From: Isoptericola sp. AK164
GTDB taxonomy: Bacteria; Actinomycetota; Actinomycetes; Actinomycetales; Cellulomonadaceae
Direction of reading: 5' to 3'
Assembly: GCF_029643425.1 (NCBI RefSeq)
Contig: NZ_CP119106.1
Span: forward strand, 1,240,001-1,304,000
Length of the DNA stretch: 64,000 nt
Of this stretch, positions 1-8,534 are shown piece after piece. A model generated the notes under the pieces. It was not told where the DNA came from, searched no databases, and saw only the letters and a list, made by a program, of their open reading frames with translations. Both the position numbers and the translations under genes were made by a program. Every line of letters starts with the position of its first letter. Position 1 is the stretch's first letter.

Positions 1-101
1 GTGAACGCCAGGTGCGTGGCGATCGCCTCGGATAGGGGCAGCGACCCGGACTGCGCGTCGGAGGAGAAGATCCAGGCGAGGGCCTCGGCGAAGAGCTCCA
101 T
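1..101 (-). CDS. ABC transporter permease, osmoprotectant type (partial)
   Basis: This is the N-terminal 33 residues of a protein that continues past the left edge. Its ATG (99-101) lies one base after the stop of the permease upstream, so it is the third gene of one importer operon. The visible sequence (MELFAEALAWIFSSD...) resembles the start of ProW/OpuC-type permeases, which often occur as two different permease genes next to one ATPase. Function rests mainly on gene order, because too little protein is present to show membrane segments or the EAA loop. Confidence 0.6.
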   Translation of the reverse strand, partial: MELFAEALAWIFSSDAQSGSLPLSEAIATHLAF

Positions 102-102
102 C

Positions 103-741
103 TCAGGCCCCCTTCCGGGTCCACGGCATCAGGACCCGCCCGGCGAGCACGAGCAGCCAGTCGACCAGCAGCGCGATGACGACGACGGCGACCACCCCGG
201 CGAGGATCTCGGGGACGATCTGGCGCTGGTAGCCGTTCGTGAACAGGTAGCCGAGGTTGTCGATCCCGATGAGGATCCCCACCGTGCACAGCGAGATCGT
301 CGACACGGCGGTCACCCGCAGCCCGGCCAGGACGACGGGTCCGGCCAGCGGCAGGTCCACCTGCCAGAACCGGCGCCACGTGCCGTACCCGACGGCGTCG
401 GCGGCCTGCCGCACCTGTGGTTCGACCGAGGCCAGGGCGTCGGCGACGAACCGCGTCATGATCGCCACGGCGTAGATCGTCAGCGCGATGATCAGGTTGA
501 CCTCGGACAGGAAGCTGATGCCGAGCAGCGGCGGCAGCAGCGCGAACAGCGCCAGCGACGGGATCGTGTAGAGCAGCCCGACGGCGGTGAGCACCAGGCC
601 CCGCGTCAGGCGGAAGCGGAACGCGAACCAGCCGGCCGGGATCGACAGCACCAGCCCCAGCACGATCGGCAGGGCGCTCTGGCGCAGGTGCTCGACGGTG
701 AGGCGACCGATGAGGTCGAGGTTCTCGACGACCCAGGTCAT
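103..741 (-). CDS. Glycine betaine/osmoprotectant-type ABC transporter permease
   Basis: This 212-residue integral membrane protein should form half of the channel of an importer for quaternary amines such as glycine betaine, carnitine or choline. About five to six hydrophobic segments are visible. A typical EAA-type cytoplasmic loop (residues about 107-140, with AADAVGYGTWRRFW) contacts the ATPase. The ATG overlaps the stop of the upstream ATPase gene (ATGA, 738-741), so the two are translationally coupled. The length suits OpuCB/OpuCD-like subunits. The actual substrate cannot be read from sequence, and no substrate-binding protein is visible in this window. Confidence 0.85.
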   Translation of the reverse strand: MTWVVENLDLIGRLTVEHLRQSALPIVLGLVLSIPAGWFAFRFRLTRGLVLTAVGLLYTIPSLALFALLPPLLGISFLSEVNLIIALTIYAVAIMTRFVADALASVEPQVRQAADAVGYGTWRRFWQVDLPLAGPVVLAGLRVTAVSTISLCTVGILIGIDNLGYLFTNGYQRQIVPEILAGVVAVVVIALLVDWLLVLAGRVLMPWTRKGA

Positions 742-1568
742 GCGGCGCCCTGACCGCCCTCGACGAGGCGGCCCTGGGTGCGTCCCGTGCCGTCCACGAG
801 CACGGTGCCGTGGCCCGTCTCCTTGGTGTGCAGCGCACGTGCGCCCCGCTCGGCGCCGATGAAGCTGGCGACGAAGTCGTCGGCCGGGTTCTCGATGATC
901 TCGCTCGGTGAGCCGATCTGGGCGACCTGGGCGCCGGTGGACAGGATGACGACCTGGTCGCCGAGCAGGAACGCCTCGTCGATGTCGTGGGTGACGAACA
1001 CGATCGTCTTGTGCAGCTGCTGCTGCAGGCGCAGCGTCTCGGTCTGCAGCTCGGAGCGCACGATCGGGTCGACGGCGCCGAACGGCTCGTCCATGAGCAG
1101 GATGTTCGGGTCGGCGGCCAGGGCGCGCGCCACCCCGACGCGCTGCTGCTGGCCGCCGGAGAGCTGGCTCGGGTAGCGGTCGGCCAGTCGGCGGTCCAGG
1201 CCGACGACGTCGAGCACCTCCAGGGCCTGCTGGCGCGCCTCGTTCTTGGGGGTGCCCTCCAGGCGCAGCACGGTGGCGACGTTGTCGACCACCCGGTGGT
1301 GGGGCAGGAGCCCGCCGTTCTGCAGCACGTAGCCGATGCTGCGGCGCAGCCGCACGGGGTCGCGGTCGGCGATGGACTCGCCGTCGATCTCGATGGTGCC
1401 GGACGTCGGCTCCACCATGCGGTTGATCATGCGCAGCAGCGTGGTCTTGCCGCTGCCGGACGAGCCGACCAGCACCGTGGTGGTGTGCGCCGGCACGACC
1501 AGGGAGAAGTCGGCCACGGCGTCGGTGCCGTCGGGGTAGGTCTTGGTGACCGACCGGAACTCGATCAT
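738..1568 (-). CDS. Osmoprotectant-type ABC transporter ATP-binding protein
   Basis: This 276-residue ATPase drives the adjoining permeases. Walker A is GSSGSGKTT (residues 35-43), followed by the Q-loop in YVLQNGGLLPH, the signature LSGGQQQRVGVARA and Walker B ILLMDEPFGAVD. These are characteristic of the ProV/OpuCA/OpuBA group. Unlike ProV or OpuCA it ends in a short glycine-rich tail without a CBS-domain pair, so ionic-strength sensing through CBS domains is unlikely. The ATG at 1568 was chosen because MIEFRSVTKTY is the normal family N-terminus. The open frame continues further upstream but looks non-coding there. Confidence 0.9.
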   Translation of the reverse strand: MIEFRSVTKTYPDGTDAVADFSLVVPAHTTTVLVGSSGSGKTTLLRMINRMVEPTSGTIEIDGESIADRDPVRLRRSIGYVLQNGGLLPHHRVVDNVATVLRLEGTPKNEARQQALEVLDVVGLDRRLADRYPSQLSGGQQQRVGVARALAADPNILLMDEPFGAVDPIVRSELQTETLRLQQQLHKTIVFVTHDIDEAFLLGDQVVILSTGAQVAQIGSPSEIIENPADDFVASFIGAERGARALHTKETGHGTVLVDGTGRTQGRLVEGGQGAA

Positions 1569-1666
1569 CGGTTCTGCTCGCCTCCGGGCGTTCGGTGGGG
1601 TCCGAGGCCCCAGCCGATCACACCTGCGCCCGGTGTGCGAGCGAGAACGGCGCTGGCCGGGCGCGC

Positions 1667-2143
1667 TCAGTCCACCAGGTCGGCGCCGAGGAGCGTCTCG
1701 TTCTGCTGCGGGTCCCCGTCCGGCGACGGCTCGGTGAGGTACTGCTCCCACGCGGTCCCGGTCGGGACGAGTCCCTGGGCGGCGACCCAGTCGAAGAGGT
1801 GCTCGTAGGCGGGGGCGATCCGGTCGTACGCGCCGCGCACGAGCATCGTGGCCGCGCGGCCGGCCGGCCGGGTCTCGCCGGTGACCTCGCCGTCGTCGGT
1901 GAAGCGCTCGGCGACCGGGACGGCGACCGACAGGTCGAGGGTCTCGGTCGGCATGCCGTGGCTGATGCCCATCGGCGGGGCCACGGGTTCGAGACCGGCC
2001 CGCCCGAGCGCGGCGAAGATCAGCGGGAACGCCCGGTCGTACAGTGCGGGGACGTCGGCGAGCGCCACGGTCTCGCGGACCACGGCCAGGTGCTGCTCAC
2101 CGTGGGTCTCGATCGTGGGGTCGGCGAACGACGGTGCGGACAT
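1667..2143 (-). CDS. GyrI-like small-molecule-binding domain protein
   Basis: This 158-residue cytoplasmic protein resembles the stand-alone GyrI/AraC effector-binding fold (SOUL-like), which binds small hydrophobic ligands. The family pattern is visible: an early ETVALADVPALYDRAFPLIFAAL helix, the AVPVAERF strand, and a late GLVPTGTAWEQYLTEPSPDGDPQQNET segment, which in relatives lines the ligand site. There is no DNA-binding helix-turn-helix, so it is not a complete AraC or MerR regulator. It stands alone between the ABC operon and tRNA-His. The ligand is unknown. Confidence 0.75.
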   Translation of the reverse strand: MSAPSFADPTIETHGEQHLAVVRETVALADVPALYDRAFPLIFAALGRAGLEPVAPPMGISHGMPTETLDLSVAVPVAERFTDDGEVTGETRPAGRAATMLVRGAYDRIAPAYEHLFDWVAAQGLVPTGTAWEQYLTEPSPDGDPQQNETLLGADLVD

Positions 2144-2217
2144 GATCGGGCTCCCTCGCGTCGGTGCGTCGGGACGATCGTAGCCAGGAGCGCCGGGCGC
2201 GCGCTCGCGCGGACGAC

Positions 2218-2249
2218 GACGGCCCCGACGCCTGGGCGTCGGGGCCGTC
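2218..2249 (-). terminator. Intrinsic terminator downstream of tRNA-His
   Basis: A nearly perfect 15-bp inverted repeat (GACGGCCCCGACGCC and its complement) with a 2-nt centre lies just past the 3' end of tRNA-His in its direction of transcription. No long T-run follows, as is common in high-GC actinobacteria. Confidence 0.7.
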
Positions 2250-2256
2250 TCGATGG

Positions 2257-2330
2257 GGTGGCTAACCGGGCTTGAACCGGCGACCTCCTGGACCACAACC
2301 AGGCGCTCTACCGACTGAGCTATAGCCACC
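2257..2330 (-). tRNA. tRNA-His (anticodon GTG)
   Basis: The 74-nt gene folds as a cloverleaf with an eight-base-pair acceptor (GGTGGCTA/TAGCCACC). This includes the extra G-1:C73 pair diagnostic of tRNA-His. The anticodon loop reads TTGTGGT, and the T-arm is GCCGGTTCAAGCCCGGT. CCA is not encoded. A TACACT -10-like box lies about 37 bp upstream (2367-2372 on the opposite strand). Confidence 0.97.
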
Positions 2331-2389
2331 ATGACTGCTACGCACGGAGCGTTGCGGCCGTCGAAAAGTGTACATGGTCTGCGGCGAGA

Positions 2390-3028
2390 TCAGGACACCG
2401 TGCTGGACTTCGTGACCGAGGTCTCCTTGATCCGGGCCGAGACCTCGCGGGCTGTCTTGGTGTCGGGGCCGGGCTGGGGCACGAACAGCGCCTCGCGGTA
2501 GTAGCGCAGCTCGTCGATCGACTCCAGGATGTCCGCCAGGGCCCGGTGGCCGCCGTCCTTGGGCGGGGAGGCGAAGTAGACGCGCGGGTACCAGCGCCGG
2601 GCGAGCTCCTTGACGGAGGACACGTCGACGATCCGGTAGTGCAGGTGGCCGACGAGCTCGGGCATGTCCCGGTCGAGGAACATCTTGTCGGTCCCCACGG
2701 AGTTGCCGGCGAGCGGCGCCTTGCGGGCCTCGGGCACGTGCTCGCGGATGTAGGCGAGCACGCGGGCCTCGGCGTCGGCCAGCGTGGTGCCGCCGTCGAG
2801 CTCGGTGATCAGCCCGGACGTGGTGTGCATCTCGCGCACGAAGTCGTTCATCTGCTCCAGGGCCTCGGCGGGCGGGCGGATGACGACGTCGACGCCGTCC
2901 CCGAGCACGTTGAGCTCGGAGTCGGTGACCACGGCGGCCACCTCGACCAGGGCGTCGGCCCGGGTGTCGAGGCCGGTCATCTCGCAGTCGATCCACACGA
3001 TGCGGTCGTTCGGGTTGCTCGGGCTCAC
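2390..3028 (-). CDS. orn: Oligoribonuclease
   Basis: This 212-residue 3'-5' exoribonuclease degrades di- to pentanucleotides and the linear cyclic-di-GMP product pGpG, finishing RNA turnover. It is a DEDDh exonuclease. [12 protein letters not shown] supplies the first Asp and Glu (D14, E16), [17 protein letters not shown] the third acidic site, and the [17 protein letters not shown] motif the catalytic His and final Asp. The GTG start at 3028 gives [17 protein letters not shown], the usual length for the family. Upstream in-frame sequence is low-complexity and was left out. It sits directly upstream of tRNA-His. Confidence 0.95.
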   Translation of the reverse strand: MSPSNPNDRIVWIDCEMTGLDTRADALVEVAAVVTDSELNVLGDGVDVVIRPPAEALEQMNDFVREMHTTSGLITELDGGTTLADAEARVLAYIREHVPEARKAPLAGNSVGTDKMFLDRDMPELVGHLHYRIVDVSSVKELARRWYPRVYFASPPKDGGHRALADILESIDELRYYREALFVPQPGPDTKTAREVSARIKETSVTKSSTVS

Positions 3029-3170
3029 GGGGACCACCCTACGGTCCGCCGCCGACGGCCGGCGCGCCCCGCACGGACGAGCGCCCCGGGTGCCTGGCCT
3101 CCGCGGGGAGGTCGGGCGCCCGGGGCGCTCGGGGACGGGGGCGGGGCGGCCGTGGTGCGGCCGACCCCTG

Positions 3171-3368
3171 TCATGCGGGTCGTCCGACGAGGGGCCGTTC
3201 GACGCGCAGCCGCCGCAGGAAGCGGTGGACACGGCGCCGCGCCCTGCTCACGGACAGCCGGGCGGCCGGGGACCGCCGTTGTCGGCGTGCCCGGCGGGCG
3301 CGCTCGGCGTCCTCCAGGCGTTCGGTGTGGATCGCACGCGCGACGGCGTGCATCTCGATCGGGTGCAT
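3171..3368 (-). CDS. Small basic hypothetical protein
   Basis: A 65-residue, strongly arginine-rich protein with a clear ribosome-binding site (GAAGGAC about 7 nt before the ATG). It begins [29 protein letters not shown] and ends in a second basic stretch ([18 protein letters not shown]). It is probably helical and could bind nucleic acid or membranes, but no family was recognised. It lies alone between orn and tRNA-Arg. Expression is supported only by the ribosome-binding site and the compact frame. Confidence 0.55.
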   Translation of the reverse strand: MHPIEMHAVARAIHTERLEDAERARRARRQRRSPAARLSVSRARRRVHRFLRRLRVERPLVGRPA

Positions 3369-3614
3369 CGTGCTGTCCTTCGTGACGTGGGTCGATCGGC
3401 CCGGGCCAGTGGGCCACCCGTGCGTCCGGCGGGTGCCGGACGACGTCACCGCGGTGTGGTTCGAGCATGCCGCGCCGACCACCATGGATGCACGGTCTTT
3501 TCCTCGGTTCGACGAGGGGTGCGGCCGGGGAGGAGGTCGACTCCTGCCCCGTGCTCTGCACGAGCCCTGAGCGTCGGGCCCTGATACGTCGGGCCCCGGC
3601 TACGGCGTGGTGTG

Positions 3615-3688
3615 CGCCCCCGGCAGGATTCGAACCCGCGACCTAGTCATTAGAAGTGACCCGCTCTGTCCAGCTGAGCTACGGAGGC
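3615..3688 (-). tRNA. tRNA-Arg (anticodon TCT)
   Basis: The cloverleaf has acceptor GCCTCCG/CGGGGGC (one G-T pair), D-arm GTAGCTCAGCTGGACAGAGC, anticodon loop CTTCTAA with TCT, and T-arm GCGGGTTCGAATCCTGC. It reads AGA/AGG codons, which are rare in this genome. A TAAACT -10-like box lies upstream at about 3699-3704. A PD-(D/E)XK endonuclease gene starts 63 bp away in the opposite direction. Confidence 0.96.
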
Positions 3689-3750
3689 AAGCGAGGCGAG
3701 TTTAACCGAGAGCGCAGACAGATGGAATACGTGTCCACTAGTCTCGAGGG

Positions 3751-4182
3751 ATGGCACAGCACCACACAAAGGACAAAGGAGACCTCGGCGTCGCCAAGGC
3801 GCACGCCGACGTCGTCGGCCAGGGCTTCATAGTGCTCTTCCCTGCGACGGAGCACGCACCCTTCGATCTCGTCGCATATGCGGACGGCGCGTTCCATCGG
3901 CTTCAAGTGAAGTACCGCTCGGCACGCTTGGGCGCCATCACGGTCCACTTCCGGTCGGTCTGGAACGATCGACAAGGCACCCATGCGAAGCCGGCGGACA
4001 AGGCCGCGGTCGACATCGTGTGCATCTACTGTCCCGAGACTGATGAGTGCTACTACATCCGGCCGAGCGATCATGGCGCGTCGGTCACCCTGAGGATCGA
4101 GCCGAGCAGGAACGGTCAGCGGTCGAGAGTGCTCGATGCCGCCGGGTTCCGCAGCCTGGCCACCCGTGTCGGCCTCCGCTGA
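3751..4182 (+). CDS. PD-(D/E)XK endonuclease, group I intron-associated type
   Basis: A 143-residue protein resembling the small PD-(D/E)XK nucleases first described with group I introns (I-Ssp6803I type, Pfam PDDEXK_5). The helix GDLGVAKAHADVVGQGFIV precedes the catalytic strand: FDLVAYADGAFHRLQVKYRS carries Asp at about 39 and the Q-x-K motif at 52-54. The gene uses codons such as ATA, AAA, ACA and GGA that neighbours avoid, and its GC is visibly lower, suggesting recent acquisition. It starts 63 bp from tRNA-Arg, divergently, and no intron is visible in that tRNA. A TAGTCT box 6 bp before the ATG suggests a leaderless transcript. It could be a free-standing homing or defence nuclease. The target is unknown. 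Confidence 0.7.
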   Translation: MAQHHTKDKGDLGVAKAHADVVGQGFIVLFPATEHAPFDLVAYADGAFHRLQVKYRSARLGAITVHFRSVWNDRQGTHAKPADKAAVDIVCIYCPETDECYYIRPSDHGASVTLRIEPSRNGQRSRVLDAAGFRSLATRVGLR

Positions 4183-4269
4183 TCCCTTCGACTTCAGTCT
4201 CGCACCCTACGCACGGGGGACCCGCCCGGTACGGTCGAGGGGACCCGCTCCCGTCGCGAGAGGACCGTC

Positions 4270-4590
4270 ATGGCCAGCAGCGAGCTCCGGCTCCAGGTCG
4301 ACCTGCCCACCGAGCACGAGACGGGGGTGCCCGCCGACTTCGCCTCGGTGTGGCACACGTCGGCGTCGTTCGTCCTCGACTTCGTCGCGGCGAAGTCCCC
4401 GGCCAAGGCCGCCGTCGACAAGGCCACCGGCGCCGAGACCGGCGGGCGGGTCATGCCGGCCCGGGTCGTGTCCCGCGTGCGCATCCCGCCCCAGCAGGTC
4501 TTCGAGCTGGCGCGCGCCCTGACCCAGCAGCTCGACGCCTGGGAGCGGGAGACCGGCCACAAGGCCGACGGCTCCGGCACGGGGGACTGA
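4270..4590 (+). CDS. DUF3467 domain protein
   Basis: A 106-residue cytoplasmic protein with the DUF3467 pattern: an N-terminal strand (RLQVDLPTEHE), then VPADFASVWHTSASFVLDFVAA, a VVSRVRIPPQQVFELARALTQQLDAWE core and a short polar tail. Function is unknown in all members. They are small, usually single-copy proteins. The ATG at 4270 follows GAGAGGACCGTC, a usable ribosome-binding site. GC and codon use return to the local norm here, unlike the endonuclease just upstream. Confidence 0.8.
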   Translation: MASSELRLQVDLPTEHETGVPADFASVWHTSASFVLDFVAAKSPAKAAVDKATGAETGGRVMPARVVSRVRIPPQQVFELARALTQQLDAWERETGHKADGSGTGD

Positions 4591-4672
4591 ACCCGCCCGT
4601 GCGCAGGGTCGAAACCCTCGGCGGTCGGCGCGCGCGTTTGGCACCGACCGTCCGGCACGCCAGGATGTTCGC

Positions 4673-6328
4673 GTGACTACCTCCATGCGTACGGGCCGGC
4701 TCCTCGGTGGGCGGTCCGACGTCGATGCGGACACGGAGATCGGTCTCACCGTCTACGACGTCGCCAAGGACCTCCGACGTGACGTCGCGGCGGTGCGGCT
4801 GCCGATGCCCATCGACGGAGCCGCCGAGGCGGAGGGCTCCCGCGACCGGCTGCTCGCCCAGCTCGACGAGCACCTGCTGCCCCGCCTGGCCGAGCTGAGC
4901 TCGCCGGCGATCGTCGTCGTCGCGGGATCCACCGGTGCGGGCAAGTCGACGCTGTACAACTCCCTGCTGGGCGAGGAGGTCTCCGCCGCCGGCGTGCTGC
5001 GCCCCACGACCCGTGAGCCCGTGCTCGCCTTCAACCCGGCCGACGCCGACGTCATCGCCGAGGGCCCGGTCACCGAGCTGTCCCGCGTCGTGCACCACGC
5101 GGGCGTGCCCCGGGGCACGGCGCTGCTGGACGCTCCAGACCTCGACTCGTTCGTCCAGGAGAACCGCTCCACCGCGCAGCAGCTGCTCGAAGCGGCCGAC
5201 CTGTGGCTCTTCGTCACCACCGCCTCGCGCTACGGCGACGCCCTGCCCTGGCAGGCCCTGGCGCGAGCGACCGAGCGCGGGGCGTCGGTCGCGATGGTGC
5301 TCAACCGGGTCCCGCACGAGGATCTCGTGACCATCCGCGGTGACCTGATGGGTCGCCTGCGCTCGCACGGCATGGTCGACACGCCGTTGTTCGTGGTGCC
5401 CGACGTCGGCCCGCACGAGGGTCTGCTGGACGACAAGCCCGTCGCGCAGGTCAAGCGCTGGCTGACCATGCTCGCCGGCCCCGAGCGGTCCCGCGCCGTC
5501 GTGGTGCGCACCCTCAAGGGCTCCCTGAACGCGCTGCCCGGCTGGGTGACCTCCCTGGCCGACGCCGTCGAGGCCCAGGCGGGTGCCGCCACCGTCCTGC
5601 GACGGGCGGTGGAGGCCGAGGTGCCGGCCGCAGAGCAGCTCGCCCGCGACGCGGTGGGCGCCGGGGTCGTGGCCGGTGCCGCCGTCGAGGCGCGCTGGCG
5701 GGAGCTGTCCGGCACGGCCAAGATCGAGCGCCTCCGGTTCCGCGGCGACCAGGTGCGCAGCTCGCGCCGGGCCGGTCGCGCCCGCTCCGCCGCGCTCGAG
5801 GTCCTGCGCGCGGACGTCCGCGAGGGCGCCGCGCACACGCTGACCGCGTCCGGGGCCCGGGTCGCGGACCGGCTGCGGGCGGTTCTCGACGGACCGTCCG
5901 CCCCTCCCGGCGGGTCGTCGGTGCTGCCCGACCCCGACGACCGTGCCGCCGACCGCGAGACGGCCGTGCCGGCCACCGTGACCGCCTGGGCCGACGCCGC
6001 GGACGAGCGGCTCGCCGCTCTCCTCGCCGAGGACGCCCCGGGGCCGGTCACCGCGGCCGTGCGGGCCTTCGGCGACCGGGGGCTGGCCACGCTGGTGCTC
6101 GCCGCCGCGGCCGGCAGCGACGACGCGCGCCGGCTGCTGGACCGGGTGCTCGGCGACGCCCTCGACGAGCAGGTCGCCGCCCTGCGCGACGACCTCGCCG
6201 ACCGGGCCGCCGCCGTCGTCGACCGCGAGGTCGACGCCGTCCTGGACGCCCTCGACTCACCCGACCTGACCGACGACGCGGCCACGGCGCTGCGGTTGCG
6301 GCTCGCCGAGCTGAGGAGACTGACATGA
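4673..6328 (+). CDS. Dynamin-like GTPase, pair 1, first partner
   Basis: This 551-residue protein carries an N-terminal GTPase of the dynamin-like/YfjP group. The P-loop is GSTGAGKST (residues 85-93), switch I includes RPTTREP (about 110-116) and G3 is DAPDLDS. G4 is weak (LNRVP instead of NKxD). The C-terminal half is mainly Ala/Arg/Glu-rich helices, as expected for a stalk. Only a faint hydrophobic patch is present, so membrane binding may depend on its partner. It starts with GTG and ends in an ATGA overlap with the next GTPase. It is paralogous to the gene at 10363-12387. By analogy with Streptomyces DynA/DynB the pair may act at membranes or septa; this is inference. Confidence 0.8.
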   Translation: MTTSMRTGRLLGGRSDVDADTEIGLTVYDVAKDLRRDVAAVRLPMPIDGAAEAEGSRDRLLAQLDEHLLPRLAELSSPAIVVVAGSTGAGKSTLYNSLLGEEVSAAGVLRPTTREPVLAFNPADADVIAEGPVTELSRVVHHAGVPRGTALLDAPDLDSFVQENRSTAQQLLEAADLWLFVTTASRYGDALPWQALARATERGASVAMVLNRVPHEDLVTIRGDLMGRLRSHGMVDTPLFVVPDVGPHEGLLDDKPVAQVKRWLTMLAGPERSRAVVVRTLKGSLNALPGWVTSLADAVEAQAGAATVLRRAVEAEVPAAEQLARDAVGAGVVAGAAVEARWRELSGTAKIERLRFRGDQVRSSRRAGRARSAALEVLRADVREGAAHTLTASGARVADRLRAVLDGPSAPPGGSSVLPDPDDRAADRETAVPATVTAWADAADERLAALLAEDAPGPVTAAVRAFGDRGLATLVLAAAAGSDDARRLLDRVLGDALDEQVAALRDDLADRAAAVVDREVDAVLDALDSPDLTDDAATALRLRLAELRRLT

Positions 6329-7908
6329 ACGCCTCGCACGACGCGACCCTGCGGGCGCGCACCGAGGACCTCGCCGAGGCGCTCGCCCTGGCCGGGCCGC
6401 GCCTGGACTCCGTGACCGCCCAGCGCGTGCAGACCGCCGTCGACGGGGTGCGCCAGCGTCTCGCCCTCGGGGTCGACCACACGGTCGTGGCGCTCGCGGG
6501 AGGCACCGGCTCGGGCAAGTCGAGCCTGTTCAACAAGATCTCCCGGCTCTCCTTCGCGGACGTCGGGGTCAAGCGTCCGACGACGGCGCGGGTGACGGCC
6601 TGCTCCTGGTCCGACGCCGCGGAACCGCTGCTCGACTGGATCGGCGTCGACCGGGAACGGCGCATCACCCACTCCGAGGTCCTCGAGGGCGACGGCGCCG
6701 GGGCGATGGCGGGGCTCGTGCTGCTCGACCTGCCGGACCACGACTCGGTCGAGCCGGCCCACCGTGAGGTCGTGGACCGGGTGCTGCCCCTGGTCGACCT
6801 GCTCGTGTGGGTCGTGGACCCCCAGAAGTACGCCGACGACGCCCTGCACTCCGGCTACCTGCGTGACCAGGTCGGGTCGGAGTCCTCGATGGTGGTCGTC
6901 CTCAACCAGGTCGACACCGTGCCGGACACCCAGCGCGAGAACCTCGTGGAGGACCTGGAACGGCTGCTCGCCGACGACGGGCTCCACGACGTGCTCGTCC
7001 AGCCGGTCTCGACCCGGACCGGCGTGGGCGTGGCCCGCGTGCGCGAGGTGCTCGAGGAGGCCTGCGCGCGGCGCTCGGTCGCGGCCGGACGGGCGGCCGC
7101 CGAGCTCGACGCCGCCGGCAAGGCCCTCCTGACGCAGACGCCCGCGGACGTGCCGTGGCAGCTCGACGCCGCCGTCGACCGTGAGCTGGAGCCGGTGGTG
7201 GGCGCGACCGGGCTGGACGCCGTCGCCAACCAGGTCGGCGCCGGGGTGCGCAACGGCTACGGCATGCCCGAGCTGCCGGTGCCCGACCGGGACACGATCG
7301 CCCTGGCCCGGGCGCGCTGGCTGACCCGCGCCGGGGCCTCGCTGCGCCCGGGGTGGCAGCGCTCGCTCGCGGAGTCCGCCGCCAGCGCCGACCAGTTGCG
7401 TGCCGCGGTGACGACGGCGCTGCGCGGCGTCGACCTGGACGTGAGCGGACCCCGGCACTCGCGGGCGCTGCGGCGCACGGCCTGGGTCTGCCTGGCCCTC
7501 GGCGTGGTGCTCGGGGTGGTCGGCGGGCTCGCCCTCGGCGACGTGATCGGGATCGCGGACCCGTGGGGTCCGGTCCTGGCCGTCGCCGGCGGGGTGCTGC
7601 TGGTCGCCGCCGTGGTGCTGGCCGTGGTGCGGGTGGTGCTGCGGCGCCGCCGTGCGGCGCGGCGGCGCGAGGAGGTGCGCACCCAGGGCCGCCGGGCGAT
7701 CCGCGAGGTGCTGGTGACACGGCTGGGCGAGCCCACCCAGCGGGTGCTCGTCGAGCACCGCCAGGTGCGCGACTACGCGCTGTCTGCTCGGGAGCTGCCG
7801 TCGGCGGCGCCGCTGACCGGCAGCGTGCGGCTACCCACAGGTGACGAGCTCGCCACGTCGTCCACAGCCCGGGACGAGAGCGGAGCCCGTACCGACGCGA
7901 CCGCGTGA
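6325..7908 (+). CDS. Dynamin-like GTPase, pair 1, second partner (two membrane segments)
   Basis: This 527-residue GTPase has P-loop GGTGSGKSS (59-67), RPTTARVTA as G2, DLPDHDS as G3 and NQVD as G4, so unlike its partner it has a complete nucleotide site. Near residues 390-435 there are two adjacent hydrophobic segments, then a basic RRRRAARRR stretch, consistent with a membrane hairpin anchor. Its start codon overlaps the stop of the first partner, indicating coupled synthesis and probably a heteromeric complex. It is paralogous to the gene at 12384-14060, with identical G3 and NQVD motifs. Confidence 0.82.
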   Translation: MNASHDATLRARTEDLAEALALAGPRLDSVTAQRVQTAVDGVRQRLALGVDHTVVALAGGTGSGKSSLFNKISRLSFADVGVKRPTTARVTACSWSDAAEPLLDWIGVDRERRITHSEVLEGDGAGAMAGLVLLDLPDHDSVEPAHREVVDRVLPLVDLLVWVVDPQKYADDALHSGYLRDQVGSESSMVVVLNQVDTVPDTQRENLVEDLERLLADDGLHDVLVQPVSTRTGVGVARVREVLEEACARRSVAAGRAAAELDAAGKALLTQTPADVPWQLDAAVDRELEPVVGATGLDAVANQVGAGVRNGYGMPELPVPDRDTIALARARWLTRAGASLRPGWQRSLAESAASADQLRAAVTTALRGVDLDVSGPRHSRALRRTAWVCLALGVVLGVVGGLALGDVIGIADPWGPVLAVAGGVLLVAAVVLAVVRVVLRRRRAARRREEVRTQGRRAIREVLVTRLGEPTQRVLVEHRQVRDYALSARELPSAAPLTGSVRLPTGDELATSSTARDESGARTDATA

Positions 7909-7961
7909 GGCTGGGTCCGACGGTCGGCACCGCGCCGGCCCGAGGATCCCAGGAGGACGCG

Positions 7962-8519
7962 ATGAGCGACGCGAGGACGACCGTGACCGGCTACGTCGGC
8001 ACCACCCCGGTGCTGCACCTGTCGGCCAACCAGGTGCCGTGGACGAGCTTCCGGGTGGGCAGCACCCGCCGCTTCCGGGACGCGGCGACGGGGGAGTGGC
8101 GCGACGGCCGGACCACGTGGTTCACCGTCAAGGCGTTCCGCGGCGCGGCCCGGACGATCTGCGAGTCCCTCACCCAGGGCCAGCCCGTGGTCGTCACGGG
8201 CCGTGCCTCGACCGAGGAGTGGGTCGACAAGGAGGGGCGCGACCGGTTCGCGCTGATCGTCGACGCCGACGCCGTCGGCCCCGACGCGACGCGCGGGCTG
8301 ACGCGGTTCACCAAGGTGGTCCACGACGACGCCCCCGCCGAGCGGCCGACGCAGGGCTCGGCGTCGACGCCCGACCCGTGGGGCCTGCCGCCGGCACCCC
8401 GCGGTGACGGAGGAGCGACCGCGGACGCCGGCACGCCGGACGGCGAGGACGACGTCGGGGACCCGCTCGTGGGGTCCGACGACCAGACCGAGCCCGCCGA
8501 CGAGCCCGCCGTCGCGTAG
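7962..8519 (+). CDS. ssb: Single-stranded DNA-binding protein (OB-fold), tip-less paralogue
   Basis: A 185-residue protein with an N-terminal SSB OB-fold (TTVTGYVGTTPVL, WTSFRVGSTRRFRD, TTWFTVKAFRGAARTICESLTQGQPVVVTGR) and a disordered acidic/proline-rich C-terminal half. It ends in ADEPAVA. The canonical acidic tip with terminal Phe (DDDIPF type), which recruits replication and repair proteins, is missing. It is therefore probably a second, specialised SSB rather than the replicative one. AGGAGGA about 5 nt before the ATG is a strong ribosome-binding site. It lies between GTPase pair 1 and ettA. Confidence 0.85.
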   Translation: MSDARTTVTGYVGTTPVLHLSANQVPWTSFRVGSTRRFRDAATGEWRDGRTTWFTVKAFRGAARTICESLTQGQPVVVTGRASTEEWVDKEGRDRFALIVDADAVGPDATRGLTRFTKVVHDDAPAERPTQGSASTPDPWGLPPAPRGDGGATADAGTPDGEDDVGDPLVGSDDQTEPADEPAVA

Positions 8520-8534
8520 GCTGGGTCACCGGCC

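Noticed and set aside
1-753. Long open frames on the opposite strand of many genes (for example a 250-codon plus-strand frame here)
   Set aside because: High-GC codon bias produces long antisense frames. These are Arg/Pro/Gly/His-rich with no motifs, while the opposite strand encodes a recognisable protein.
3615-4182. Integrative element attached to tRNA-Arg
   Set aside because: The endonuclease is on the 5' side of the tRNA. No integrase, no duplicated tRNA end and no cargo genes were found.
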